The notes beneath the pieces were generated by a model, which saw only the letters and a list, made by a program, of their open reading frames with translations, was not told where the DNA came from and did not search any database. Source: G965197715 sp965247615 (GTDB taxonomy: Bacteria; Chloroflexota; Dehalococcoidia; Lucifugimonadales; UBA1127). From it: a stretch of DNA of 64,000 nt. The DNA is taken from assembly GCA_965247615.1 (NCBI GenBank), contig OZ252022.1, positions 1,302,001 through 1,366,000 on the forward strand, read 5' to 3'. The position numbers were made by a program, and so were the translations under genes. This document shows positions 27,785-35,839 of the stretch, piece by piece; position 1 is the first letter of the stretch; the number at the start of each line of letters is the position of its first letter.

Positions 27785-27815
27785 GCGAATCCCATTGCTC
27801 CAGGAAACCGTTCAA

Positions 27816-28214
27816 ATGGATGCTCATCACCTCGTCAGCGCTACGCCGAACCCCAAGGTGCCCGCCTTCCGGCCCGGGGACACGGTCAAAGTGAACTATG
27901 AGATCCGCGAAGGACAGCGGGTCCGTCTCCAGGCCTTTCAGGGCGTCGTCATGCGGTGCGTCGGTGGCAAGAGCCCCGTCGCCAACTTCACCGTCCGCCG
28001 CGTCTCCCACGGCATAGGCGTCGAGCGCATCTTTCCGTTCTACTCGCCCCACGTGGACTCCGTGGAGGTCCTGCGGCACGGCAAGGTCCGGCGCGCAAAG
28101 CTCTACTACCTGCGAGGCCGGTTTGGACGTGCGGCGCGCCTCAAGGAGCGCACGCTTCGCCCCAGCGAGCTCCGTGCGGCTGCTGCGGCCGCAGCGGGGG
28201 CCAAAAAGGACTAG
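27816..28214 (+). CDS. rplS: 50S ribosomal protein L19
   Basis: A 132-residue protein with the full L19 pattern: FRPGDTVKVNYEIREGQRVRLQAFQG, then GVERIFPFYSPHVDSVEVLRHGKVRRAKLYYLRG, both near-universal. It sits at the interface of the 30S and 50S subunits near the bridge to 16S rRNA. The ATG at 27816 follows AGGAAA by eight bases; a TTG 21 bases upstream in the same frame is less likely. The C-terminus has an Ala-rich tail ending GAKKD. It has its own promoter region and is followed by priA 114 bp downstream; the usual trmD/rpsP neighbours are not present here. Confidence 0.97.
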   Translation: MDAHHLVSATPNPKVPAFRPGDTVKVNYEIREGQRVRLQAFQGVVMRCVGGKSPVANFTVRRVSHGIGVERIFPFYSPHVDSVEVLRHGKVRRAKLYYLRGRFGRAARLKERTLRPSELRAAAAAAAGAKKD

Positions 28215-28328
28215 CGCGCCGCTGCGCAGGCCGAAGCCGCCGCAGCCCAGTGGGGAGATCACTGCCTCCGCGGCTCCCGCCCCCCAACCGCGCATGCTCC
28301 CGCCCACCGGAGCCGATGGAGCGAAGCA

Positions 28329-30767
28329 ATGGAGCGGTACGCGGAAGTCGCCGTCGATGCTCCCATTGGCCCTGAGCGGACCTTCACCTACGCCATCCAC
28401 CCGGACCTGACCCTATCCCCGGGCCACATGCTGTGGGTCCCTCTGGGCCCGCGCTTGGCCGCGGGCATCGTCTTCGCCCTCTCCGACCACACGGAGGTCG
28501 CAGGGATCCGCCCTGTCGCCGCACTGCTCGACCCCAACCCCATCCTCTCTTCACGGCAGCTCGAGCTTGCCCGCTGGCTGAGCCGTGAAACCCGGTGCTC
28601 CCTCTACGAGGCTGCCGCGCAGATGTTCCCCCTGGACTTCAGGCGGCGCATCGTGGCCATGCTCAGCCTGACCGCCTTGGGACAGGGCGGACCGGACGAC
28701 GACTCCCCGGCGGGCCGCATCCTCGCCTACCTGCGGCGACACGGCACCGTGTCGCAGGAGCGGCTGCTTCGCGCCGCAGGCGGCGAGTCCGCCCTGCGCC
28801 GGCTGCTGCGGCAGGGCCGCGTGGCCCGGGGGTGGCGGTGGCCCAAGCCCAAGGGCGGCCCCAAGCACAGGGAAGTACTGCGGCTTCGGATATCGCCCGA
28901 GGCCGCTCATCAACAGGCCGCCGCCTTCGACCGCGCCCCGCGCCAGCAGGCGCTGCTGGAGCGCCTGGCTGGTTCCGGCGATGTTGAGTCGGACGCAGCC
29001 CTGCTCAGAAAGGAGTTCGGCCCTGGCCCTGTTTCCGCCCTGGAGCGCAAGGGTCTGGTGGAGCTGGGGTGGCGCCAACATGTGCGTGACCCTCTCGCCG
29101 GCCGGAACTTCGCCGTAGAGTCACCGTTGTCCTTGACCCCGAGCCAGGAGCGGGCCGTGGAGGCTATTCAGGAGGCGCTGGATGGCGGCGCCCGGGGCAG
29201 GGCCTTCCTCCTAGAGGGCGTCACCGGCAGCGGCAAGACAGAGGTCTACCTCCAGGCCCTAGCCCACTGCCTCGCCGGGGGAAGAAGAGGCATCTTCCTA
29301 GTCCCGGAGATCTCTCTGACCCCCCAGTTCGTCCAGCGACTCTCCAGCCGGTTCCCCGGCCGCGTGGCCGTCCTCCACAGCGGCCTCGCCACGGGACAGC
29401 AGTACGACACCTGGTGGCGCATCCGCCAGGGTGAGTTCGACGTCGTCCTGGGCTCCCGGAGCGCTGTCTTCGCCCCCCAACCCGACCTGGGGCTCATCGT
29501 GATTGACGAGGAGCACGAGCACACCTACAAGCAGGACGACCCGGCGCCCAGGTACCACGCCCGCGACGTTGCGCTCAAGCTGGCGCAGCTGGCGGACGCC
29601 ACTGTCGTGCTGGGCGGCGCTACCCCGGACGTCACGACCTACCAGAGAGCGCTGCAAGGCGAATATCGCCTTCTCCACCTCCCGGACCGGCTGACGACGG
29701 GGCCCGCAGGGGAACCGGTCCCGGCCTCGCTGCCCATCGTGCGCCTCGTGGACATGCGCCAGGAGCTGAAGGCCGGGGTCCGCAGCATCTTCAGCCGCCC
29801 ACTACACCAGGCACTGTCGGAGACCCTGGCGCGCGGAGAGCAGGCCCTCCTGTTCCTGAACCGCCGCGGCACCGCGGGAACGGTCCAATGCCGCGACTGC
29901 GGCCACGTACTCCGGTGCCGCCGCTGCGACGCCCCCCTCACCTACCACGGGGTGGAGGACCGCCTCATGTGCCACCACTGCGGCGCCGGTGCCCCCGCGC
30001 CCCAGCGGTGCCCACGCTGCCGGAGCCGCCGGATCCGCTATCTGGGCCTGGGCACCCAGAGGGTTGCCCAGGAGGTGGAGCGGACCTTCGGCGTCCCGGC
30101 CCTCAGATGGGACCGCGACGCAGCCCGGGGGCATCGGGACCACTATGAGCTGATGGAGCGATTCCTTCGCGGCGAGGCGCCCGTGCTCGTGGGCACTCAG
30201 ATGATCGCCAAGGGGCTGCACCTGCCACAGGTAACCCTGGTGGGCGCTATACTCGCGGACCTGGGTCTCTACCTCCCCGACTTCCGCGCCGGTGAGTGGG
30301 CATTCCAGCTCCTGTGCCAGGTCGTGGGGCGCGCCGGTCGGGGCGGCAAGCCCGGCCAGGCCATCATCCAGACCTACTCTCCCGACCACTACGCCGTTCA
30401 GGCGGCGGCCACCCAGGACTACCCTGCCTTCTACCGGCAGGAGCTGGAGCTGCGCCGGAGCCTCCTCTACCCGCCCTTTGGCAGGCTGGTCCGGCTGCTC
30501 TACGAGCACACCAATGCAGACTACGCCCAGAGGCATGCGGCCGATCTGGCGCACGGAATCCGGGAAACCCTGCAGCGCCAGGGCCTTGGGGAGGTTGGCG
30601 TCATCGGGGCGGCGCCCCGCTTCTTCGCCCGCGTCGGCGGGCGCTACCGGTGGCAGGTGGTGCTGAGGCTCCCGCCGACGGCGGCGGTGGACCTGCCGGG
30701 CCTCTTGGACTCGCTGACGGCGCCCCCCGGCTGGCGCGTCGACGTCGACCCGGCCACCCTCCTCTAG
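28329..30767 (+). CDS. priA: Primosomal protein N' (replication restart helicase PriA)
   Basis: An 812-residue superfamily 2 helicase that reloads the replisome at stalled forks. The N-terminal DNA-binding domain (about 1-110) starts YAEVAVDAPIGPERTFTYAI. Walker A is GVTGSGKTEVYLQ near residue 300 and the Walker B box is VIDEEHEHTYKQ near residue 393. A zinc-binding module with eight cysteines runs from about residue 520 to 566 (CRDCGHVLRCRRC, CHHCG, CPRCRSRRI). The C-terminal helicase lobe contains VGTQMIAKGLHLPQVTLVG and QVVGRAGRGGKPGQ. Length and order match bacterial PriA. It follows rplS on the same strand. Confidence 0.96.
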   Translation: MERYAEVAVDAPIGPERTFTYAIHPDLTLSPGHMLWVPLGPRLAAGIVFALSDHTEVAGIRPVAALLDPNPILSSRQLELARWLSRETRCSLYEAAAQMFPLDFRRRIVAMLSLTALGQGGPDDDSPAGRILAYLRRHGTVSQERLLRAAGGESALRRLLRQGRVARGWRWPKPKGGPKHREVLRLRISPEAAHQQAAAFDRAPRQQALLERLAGSGDVESDAALLRKEFGPGPVSALERKGLVELGWRQHVRDPLAGRNFAVESPLSLTPSQERAVEAIQEALDGGARGRAFLLEGVTGSGKTEVYLQALAHCLAGGRRGIFLVPEISLTPQFVQRLSSRFPGRVAVLHSGLATGQQYDTWWRIRQGEFDVVLGSRSAVFAPQPDLGLIVIDEEHEHTYKQDDPAPRYHARDVALKLAQLADATVVLGGATPDVTTYQRALQGEYRLLHLPDRLTTGPAGEPVPASLPIVRLVDMRQELKAGVRSIFSRPLHQALSETLARGEQALLFLNRRGTAGTVQCRDCGHVLRCRRCDAPLTYHGVEDRLMCHHCGAGAPAPQRCPRCRSRRIRYLGLGTQRVAQEVERTFGVPALRWDRDAARGHRDHYELMERFLRGEAPVLVGTQMIAKGLHLPQVTLVGAILADLGLYLPDFRAGEWAFQLLCQVVGRAGRGGKPGQAIIQTYSPDHYAVQAAATQDYPAFYRQELELRRSLLYPPFGRLVRLLYEHTNADYAQRHAADLAHGIRETLQRQGLGEVGVIGAAPRFFARVGGRYRWQVVLRLPPTAAVDLPGLLDSLTAPPGWRVDVDPATLL

Positions 30768-31091
30768 CGCCCTGGCGGCCCAACCCTGCGGCCCTGGGCG
30801 CCCGCACCCCGCAGACCCCGGTGGCCCTGCTCCGGCGACGCTCGTGGCCTGGTCCCAGTCGAGCGCCGCCATCACACGGAGGAGGCCGGTCGGCCCAGAG
30901 CAGCACCGCCCGCGAACACACCGAATGAAGCCGTCCGTTGGTTGATGCTCCCATGGGCGGAGGCTATACTCACAGGCATCATGAGCAGCGCCGGGCCGGC
31001 TTCTCCGCCAAGACGGCCTGACGCCTGGGCGTCCGCACCCGGCTGGCGCCCAGGACACAGTCAAGCCACAATCCGACCAGGGAGGAGTATC
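30768..31091. other. Intergenic region with a promoter
   Basis: A 324-bp gap between priA and the VOC gene. No supported gene or RNA is visible. Its main feature is the promoter at 30942-30970 and the ribosome site GGGAGGAG just before 31092. Confidence 0.6.
30942..30970 (+). promoter_or_regulatory. Promoter of the VOC-family gene
   Basis: TTGATG (30942-30947) and TATACT (30965-30970) have 17-bp spacing. The predicted transcript begins near 30977, about 115 nt before the gene. Confidence 0.6.
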
Positions 31092-31439
31092 ATGCCGAAC
31101 CCTGTTGTGCACTGGGAGATTGCCGCCAAGGACGCAAAGAAGCTCCAGGGCTTCTACGCCAACCTCTTCGACTGGCACGTGGATGCCAACAACCCCATGG
31201 ACTATGGAATAGTCGACACCCACGCTGAGGGCGGCATCAACGGCGGCATCCACGGCGACGAGAACCCCGCCAAAGTGATGATCTACATCCAGGTCGACGA
31301 CCTCGACGCCTACCTGAAGAAGGCGGAGGGCCTGGGCGGAAAGACCGTCGTGCCGCCCACAGAGATTCCCAACATCGTGACCTTTGCCCAATTCACCGAC
31401 CCAGAGGGCAACCTGATCGGCCTCATCAAGGACGCCTAG
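31092..31439 (+). CDS. VOC (glyoxalase/bleomycin-resistance) family protein
   Basis: A 115-residue single-domain protein starting at an ATG with a strong GGGAGGAG site. It opens NPVVHWEIAAKDAKKLQGFYANLFDWHV, the VOC beta-alpha-beta pattern with a potential metal-binding His, and ends FAQFTDPEGNLIGLIKD, the second conserved module with a DPEGN turn and a late acidic residue missing or shifted. VMIYIQVDDLDAYLKKAEGLGGK is also typical. Proteins of this subgroup (CFP32-like) are widespread and largely uncharacterised; they may bind a metal and a small hydrophobic ligand. It is monocistronic, with its own promoter. Confidence 0.87.
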   Translation: MPNPVVHWEIAAKDAKKLQGFYANLFDWHVDANNPMDYGIVDTHAEGGINGGIHGDENPAKVMIYIQVDDLDAYLKKAEGLGGKTVVPPTEIPNIVTFAQFTDPEGNLIGLIKDA

Positions 31440-31687
31440 GGAGCGAGTTGGCCCTCGGGGGCCCTTCGATCTCACGGCCCACGCCCGCGAAGGCCCACCT
31501 CTCGCAGACGCGGCTGGTCCAATCCTAACCTCCACCGCATCGAGTGCGTTGCTATAGGTAGACGCTCTATGCAAGAGGTGTTGTCTCGCTTGACCACAAT
31601 CGCGCATCATAAGGAGTGGTAGAGTCAACGGTGTACATTGAGGGTTGCGGCGCATCGGACATGTAGAGAATTGGGGGTGATTGCATC

Positions 31688-32971
31688 ATGAAAGGCTTTT
31701 TCGCTGCTTCAGTGCTGCTTCTTGCTCTCGCCTTCGCGGCGTGCGGCGAGAGGTCGGCGCCCGCCGCCGCATCGTCGGGCGAGGCCGGCGGTGCTTTGTT
31801 GGCTGCGCCCGCCGCGGCCCAGGACGCTGGGCTCACCGCGCCCGCGACGGCCGGCGGCCCCGCCGGCGTTATCGACGCCGCCTCCATGGATTCCGACGTC
31901 ATCGTCGCCGCCCAGGAGGAGGTGCTGGGCAGGATCTATGACAGTGTTCAGCCTTCCGTCGTCCACATCCGCGTGGCTGTCCAGGTCAATCAGGAAGGAT
32001 CGGGAGGCCAGTTCCCCTTCCCCTTTGATTTCGACCGCGGGCCGCGTGAATTCTTCCGCGGCGGGGAGGGCTCCGGGTTCGTCTGGGACAAAGAGGGCCA
32101 CATCGTCACCAACTATCACGTTGTCCAAGACGCCACCCACGTGACTGTCATCTTCTCCGACGACTCTGAGGCCCACGCGGAGATTCTGGGCGGCGACCCA
32201 GGCTCGGACCTCGCCGTCATCAAGGTTGATGTCCCAGCAGACCAGCTCCACCCCGTCACCCTCGGCGACAGCAGCGACGTGCGCGTCGGCCAGCTCGCGG
32301 TTGCCATCGGCAACCCCTTCGGGCAGACCTTCACCATGACCAAGGGCATCGTCAGCGCTGTTGGCCGCACTATTCGCAGCGGCACGAGCCCCTTCTCCAT
32401 CTCCGAGGTCGTCCAGACGGACGCCCCCATCAATCCGGGCAACTCCGGCGGGCCCCTGTTGGACCGACAGGGCAGGGTCATCGGCATCAACACCCAGATC
32501 ATCAGCCGCACCGGGGTCAGCTCGGGCATCGGCTTCTCCGTCTCCGTCAACACCGCCAAGCGCGTCGTCCCCGCCCTCATTCGCGACGGCTACTACGAGT
32601 ACTCCTGGCTCGGCGTCAGCGGCTCCACCGTGCGCCCGGACATGGCGGAGCAGATGGACCTCCCGGAGGGGACCCACGGCGCACTCATCGTCCGCGTGAC
32701 TGGCGATGGACCAGCGGAGCAGGCTGGACTCCGCGGCAGCAGCGACACCGCCACCTACAACGGACAGGAGATCCCCGTCGGCGGCGACGTGATCGTTGCC
32801 GTGGACGGCGCTCCCGTTCGCAGCATCGATGACCTGATTGCCTACCTGGTCGACGAGACCAAGCCGGGCGACCGGGTGACCTTCGACGTCCTCCGGGACG
32901 GCGCCGAACAGATCCAGGTCGAAGTCGTCCTGGGGAAGCGGCCCTCTCTAGAGGATCTGATGAGAGGCTGA
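31688..32971 (+). CDS. HtrA/DegP-type trypsin-like serine protease, lipoprotein with PDZ domain
   Basis: A 427-residue protease anchored outside the membrane: the signal peptide ends LAFAAC, giving a lipid-modified Cys at about residue 19. A Gly/Ala-rich linker leads to the protease domain, with His144 in TNYHVVQDATHV, Asp174 in GSDLAVIKVD and Ser253 in GNSGGPLLD forming the triad. A single PDZ domain occupies about residues 310-420 (YSWLGVSGSTV to FDVLRDGAEQ). HtrA proteins degrade or refold damaged secreted proteins. A perfect GC-rich palindrome lies 33 bp after the stop. Confidence 0.94.
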   Translation: MKGFFAASVLLLALAFAACGERSAPAAASSGEAGGALLAAPAAAQDAGLTAPATAGGPAGVIDAASMDSDVIVAAQEEVLGRIYDSVQPSVVHIRVAVQVNQEGSGGQFPFPFDFDRGPREFFRGGEGSGFVWDKEGHIVTNYHVVQDATHVTVIFSDDSEAHAEILGGDPGSDLAVIKVDVPADQLHPVTLGDSSDVRVGQLAVAIGNPFGQTFTMTKGIVSAVGRTIRSGTSPFSISEVVQTDAPINPGNSGGPLLDRQGRVIGINTQIISRTGVSSGIGFSVSVNTAKRVVPALIRDGYYEYSWLGVSGSTVRPDMAEQMDLPEGTHGALIVRVTGDGPAEQAGLRGSSDTATYNGQEIPVGGDVIVAVDGAPVRSIDDLIAYLVDETKPGDRVTFDVLRDGAEQIQVEVVLGKRPSLEDLMRG

Positions 32972-33004
32972 ACGCAGCTCGGCTATCCCCGTAGCAGGGA
33001 AGAA

Positions 33005-33024
33005 GAGGCCCGGCGCCGGGCCTC
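33005..33024. repeat. Perfect 20-bp palindrome after the HtrA-type gene
   Basis: GAGGCCCGG, a CG centre and CCGGGCCTC form a 20-bp perfect palindrome. It could form a transcription-ending stem for the protease gene but lacks a T-run, so the assignment is open. Confidence 0.4.
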
Positions 33025-33066
33025 GATCCCGGCCTGCCGATACTCGCCTCATGCGAACGTATGCTG

Positions 33067-33104
33067 CTGTGGCGAGGAGGATGATATATTGTAGGAAGCC
33101 ACAG
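33067..33104 (+). promoter_or_regulatory. Candidate hicBA promoter bracketed by an inverted repeat
   Basis: CTGTGGC (33067-33073) and GCCACAG (33098-33104) form a 7-bp inverted repeat with 24 bp between the arms. A -10-like TATATT (33085-33090) lies inside. This layout would suit autoregulation of the toxin-antitoxin genes that follow; no good -35 is visible. Confidence 0.4.
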
Positions 33105-33198
33105 TCAGCCCATACAGGTGGGATGGCAGAATAGAAGGGAGAAGGCTGTGGCTGAGCAGGACAGCCTGCCCGCCTCGACCCATGGCAGGAGGGTGATG

Positions 33199-33459
33199 AT
33201 GCCGGTTGCAGGCAAAAAATATGACTTGGTTGTTGTCCTGCACGACCCATCTCAATCCACGGAACCCGATATGTACATGGCGGAAGCGGCGGCCCTACCT
33301 GGCTGTAGAGCGTGGGGCAAAACGCCGGATGAAACGCTCAACACCCTTGCCGAAGTGGCCAGGGCATTCATCGAATCGTACCTGGAGCATGGAGACCCGC
33401 TCCCTCCTACGGTGGTGCCCACGCCGATGGGTTCAACGAGCCATCTCGTCGTCGTGTGA
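33199..33459 (+). CDS. hicB: HicB-family antitoxin (type II toxin-antitoxin)
   Basis: An 86-residue protein from the ATG at 33199, six bases after AGGAGG; earlier in-frame starts at 33193 and 33196 are too close to it. The HicB fold is shown by KKYDLVVVLHDPS, then DMYMAEAAALPGCRAWGKTPDETLNTLAEVARAFIESYLEHGDPLPP, the typical partially degraded RNase H-like domain. There is no obvious helix-turn-helix or ribbon-helix-helix tail, unlike longer HicB antitoxins that bind their own promoter. Its stop overlaps the HicA start (GTGA), so antitoxin is made first. Base composition is lower in GC than the surroundings, suggesting recent acquisition. Confidence 0.85.
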   Translation: MPVAGKKYDLVVVLHDPSQSTEPDMYMAEAAALPGCRAWGKTPDETLNTLAEVARAFIESYLEHGDPLPPTVVPTPMGSTSHLVVV

Positions 33460-33656
33460 CCTATGGAGAACTGACACGGAAACTGCTCACCCTGGGATGT
33501 AGGTTTGATCGGTACGGTAAGGGCAGTCATCAAATCGGGATCAATGAAGCCACGCATGCTCGAACAACGATACCCGACCATGGACATCGCGCTCTCAGTC
33601 CAGGGACGGTAAGCGCCATCCTGAGAGACCTTGGCATACCGCGGAACAAGCTCTAG
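33456..33656 (+). CDS. hicA: HicA-family mRNA interferase toxin
   Basis: A 66-residue protein starting at a GTG that overlaps the hicB stop by four bases. The pattern MTYGELTRKLLTLGCRFDRYGKGSHQIG is classical HicA, a double-stranded-RNA-binding-like fold whose GSH histidine cleaves mRNA. LSPGTVSAILRDLGI closes the domain. Gene order is antitoxin then toxin, the reverse of the first described hicAB operon but common. The toxin should be neutralised by the preceding HicB. The pair lies about 260 bp upstream of selB. Confidence 0.88.
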   Translation: MTYGELTRKLLTLGCRFDRYGKGSHQIGINEATHARTTIPDHGHRALSPGTVSAILRDLGIPRNKL

Positions 33657-33919
33657 CGCCATGGCCAGCCAGTCCTTGTCAGGCGTCTATGTGTACTTTG
33701 CGGCACAGTACCCCTTCGAAGTTGGTCTCCCCTCCACAATAAGGTGACATAAGTCGGGCCCGCCAAATCGTAGAGTGGATGGCACTCTCCGTTGCAATCC
33801 CGACGTGGCTCCGGGAAGCTTCCCCTCTTCGAAGCCGCCCTGGAGCCTGCGCCCCGTGGCTTCTCGCCGCCAACCGCCTCTGCTATCCTACTGCCACACT
33901 CCCCACTGAGGCGCACCGT

Positions 33920-35821
33920 ATGTTCGTCATCGGCACCGCCGGGCACGTGGACCACGGCAAGTCCACCCTGGTCAAGGCACTGACCGGCATTGATCCCGAC
34001 CGCCTCCGCGAGGAGAAGGAGCGGGAGATGACCATCGAGCTGGGCTTCGCCTGGCTCACCCTCCCCAGCGGCCGCGAGGTCAGCATCGTGGACGTGCCCG
34101 GCCACGAGCGCTTCGTCAAGAACATGCTCGCGGGCGTCGGCGGCATCGACCTTGCCATGCTCGTTGTCGCCGCCGACGAGTCTGTCATGCCCCAGACCAG
34201 GGAGCATTTGGCCATCCTGGACCTGCTCTGCGTAAACAGGGGCCTGGCCGTGCTGACCAAGAAGGACCTGGTCGACGATGAGTGGCTGGAGCTCGTCCAG
34301 CTGGAGCTGGAAGAGGCGCTCCAGGGGACCAGCATGGAGGGCGTCTCAATGGTCGCGGTGTCGGCGGCCGCCGCCTTGGGGCTGGACGAGCTCAAGGACG
34401 CCCTCGACCGCCTGCTGGAAGAGACGCCTCCCCGGGCGGATCTAGGCCGTCCGCGCCTGGCTGTGGACCGTTCCTTCACCATGTCCGGCTTCGGCGCCGT
34501 TGTCACGGGCACCCTCTTGGACGGCGCCCTGTCCGTGGGGCAAGTGGTCGAGCTGGTGCCGTCGGGCCGCCGAGGACGCATCCGCGGGCTCCAGAGCCAC
34601 CGCCGGCGCATCGAGAGCGTCGGCCCCGGACACCGCGTCGCCGTGAACCTCTCGGGCGTCAGCCGCGATGACGTTCCCAGGGGCGAAGTGCTCACGGTCC
34701 CAGGCTGGCTCGGCACAACCAGAATGGTAAGCGTGGAGCTGCGCCTCACCCGCTGGGCGCCCCAGCCCGTGCGCCACAACCTGGGTGTCACCTTCCACAC
34801 CGGCACCAGCGAGACCAACGCCCGCGTACGGCTCCTGGACACACAGGAGCTCAAGCCGGGCGAGCATGGTTGGGCACAGGTCCACCTGGAGCGCCCCCTG
34901 CCCCTAGTCAAGGGCGACCGCTTCATCATCCGATCGGCCCAGTGGACCCTGGGCGGCGGCCAGGTCGTGGAGATCTCCCAGTGTCGATACCGCCGCCTCC
35001 AGCCCGCCACCATCGAGCGGCTTGAGGTGATGGCGGCAGGCTCACCCCGCGAGCTCCTCCTCCAGGGCCTGGGCTCCGGTCCACCCGTAGCCTTTGACGC
35101 CCTGGTGACTCGGTCCAACCTGTCCCAGGGTGACGTACAGAGTTACCTTCAGGCCATGGTCCTGGACGGCGCAGCGGCGCTGTTGGGGCGTGATACCGTG
35201 GGGCCGGGCAGCCACGTGGCGTCGGCAGCCGGGTGGCTGCAGCTGAAGGAGCAGGCTGCGGGATTCCTGGAAGCCTACCACAGCCGGCACCCCCTGCGGC
35301 AAGGCGCGGCGCGAGAGGAGCTGCGTGGCCGCCTGAAGCTGGCCGGCGGGGTCTTCCCCCACGTTCTGGCGCGGCTGGCGGCCGAGGGCGCCCTGGTGGA
35401 GGAAGGACCCCTGGTCCGCTCTTCGGCGCATCGGGCGCTAATGAGCCCGGAGCAGGAGCGCGCCGTGGACCTCTACGTAGAGTCCCTGGAACGCGAGCCT
35501 TTTGCGCCCTCCACGGAAGCGGCCATCGACCCGGAGCTGCTGGGCGCCATCGTTGCCCAGGGGCGCGTCGTGAGAGTGGGCGATGGCGTCGTCTTCGCCG
35601 CCCGCGCCTACAACGAGATGGTGGAGCGCATCGTGGGGCGGCTCAAGGAGCAGGGCAGCATCACCGTCGCCGACGTCCGGGACCTCTTCGGCACGACTCG
35701 CAAGTACGCCCTGCCGCTGATGGAGCACCTGGACCAGGAGCACATCACGCGGCGAGTGGGAGACCAGCGCGTGCTGGTGCGGGCGCCCGGCTCCACTGCG
35801 CGCGGCAGCGCGGGTCAGTAG
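33920..35821 (+). CDS. selB: Selenocysteine-specific elongation factor SelB
   Basis: The 633-residue protein starts at the ATG at 33920 with MFVIGTAGHVDHGKSTL (G1 loop). DVPGHERFVKNMLAG is the G3 region and LTKKDLVDD the G4 equivalent. EF-Tu-like domains II and III run to about residue 340, and the remaining half is the series of winged helices that bind the SECIS hairpin. The last winged helix, FGTTRKYALPLMEHLDQEHITRRVGDQRVL, is complete. SelB delivers Sec-tRNA to UGA codons, so the organism should make selenoproteins. The final 12 codons after the 60-bp repeat look added: the same 60 bp recur downstream, ending in another stop that overlaps nurA. Confidence 0.95.
   Translation: MFVIGTAGHVDHGKSTLVKALTGIDPDRLREEKEREMTIELGFAWLTLPSGREVSIVDVPGHERFVKNMLAGVGGIDLAMLVVAADESVMPQTREHLAILDLLCVNRGLAVLTKKDLVDDEWLELVQLELEEALQGTSMEGVSMVAVSAAAALGLDELKDALDRLLEETPPRADLGRPRLAVDRSFTMSGFGAVVTGTLLDGALSVGQVVELVPSGRRGRIRGLQSHRRRIESVGPGHRVAVNLSGVSRDDVPRGEVLTVPGWLGTTRMVSVELRLTRWAPQPVRHNLGVTFHTGTSETNARVRLLDTQELKPGEHGWAQVHLERPLPLVKGDRFIIRSAQWTLGGGQVVEISQCRYRRLQPATIERLEVMAAGSPRELLLQGLGSGPPVAFDALVTRSNLSQGDVQSYLQAMVLDGAAALLGRDTVGPGSHVASAAGWLQLKEQAAGFLEAYHSRHPLRQGAAREELRGRLKLAGGVFPHVLARLAAEGALVEEGPLVRSSAHRALMSPEQERAVDLYVESLEREPFAPSTEAAIDPELLGAIVAQGRVVRVGDGVVFAARAYNEMVERIVGRLKEQGSITVADVRDLFGTTRKYALPLMEHLDQEHITRRVGDQRVLVRAPGSTARGSAGQ
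35723..35782 (+). repeat. 60-bp direct repeat, copy A (inside the selB 3' end)
   Basis: This covers the last 20 conserved codons of selB (GAG CAC CTG ... GTG CGG). It matches copy B at 36771-36830 in 59 of 60 bases; the single difference at 35755 (A versus C) is synonymous. The copies lie in the same orientation, 1,048 bp apart start to start. Confidence 0.95.
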
Positions 35822-35839
35822 GAGAAGGTGGCTGTCGCA

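Noticed and set aside
33657..33919. Possible tRNA-Sec (selC) upstream of selB.
   Set aside because: Short TTCGAA stretches occur, but I could not fold an acceptor stem, T-arm and long variable arm in the right order.
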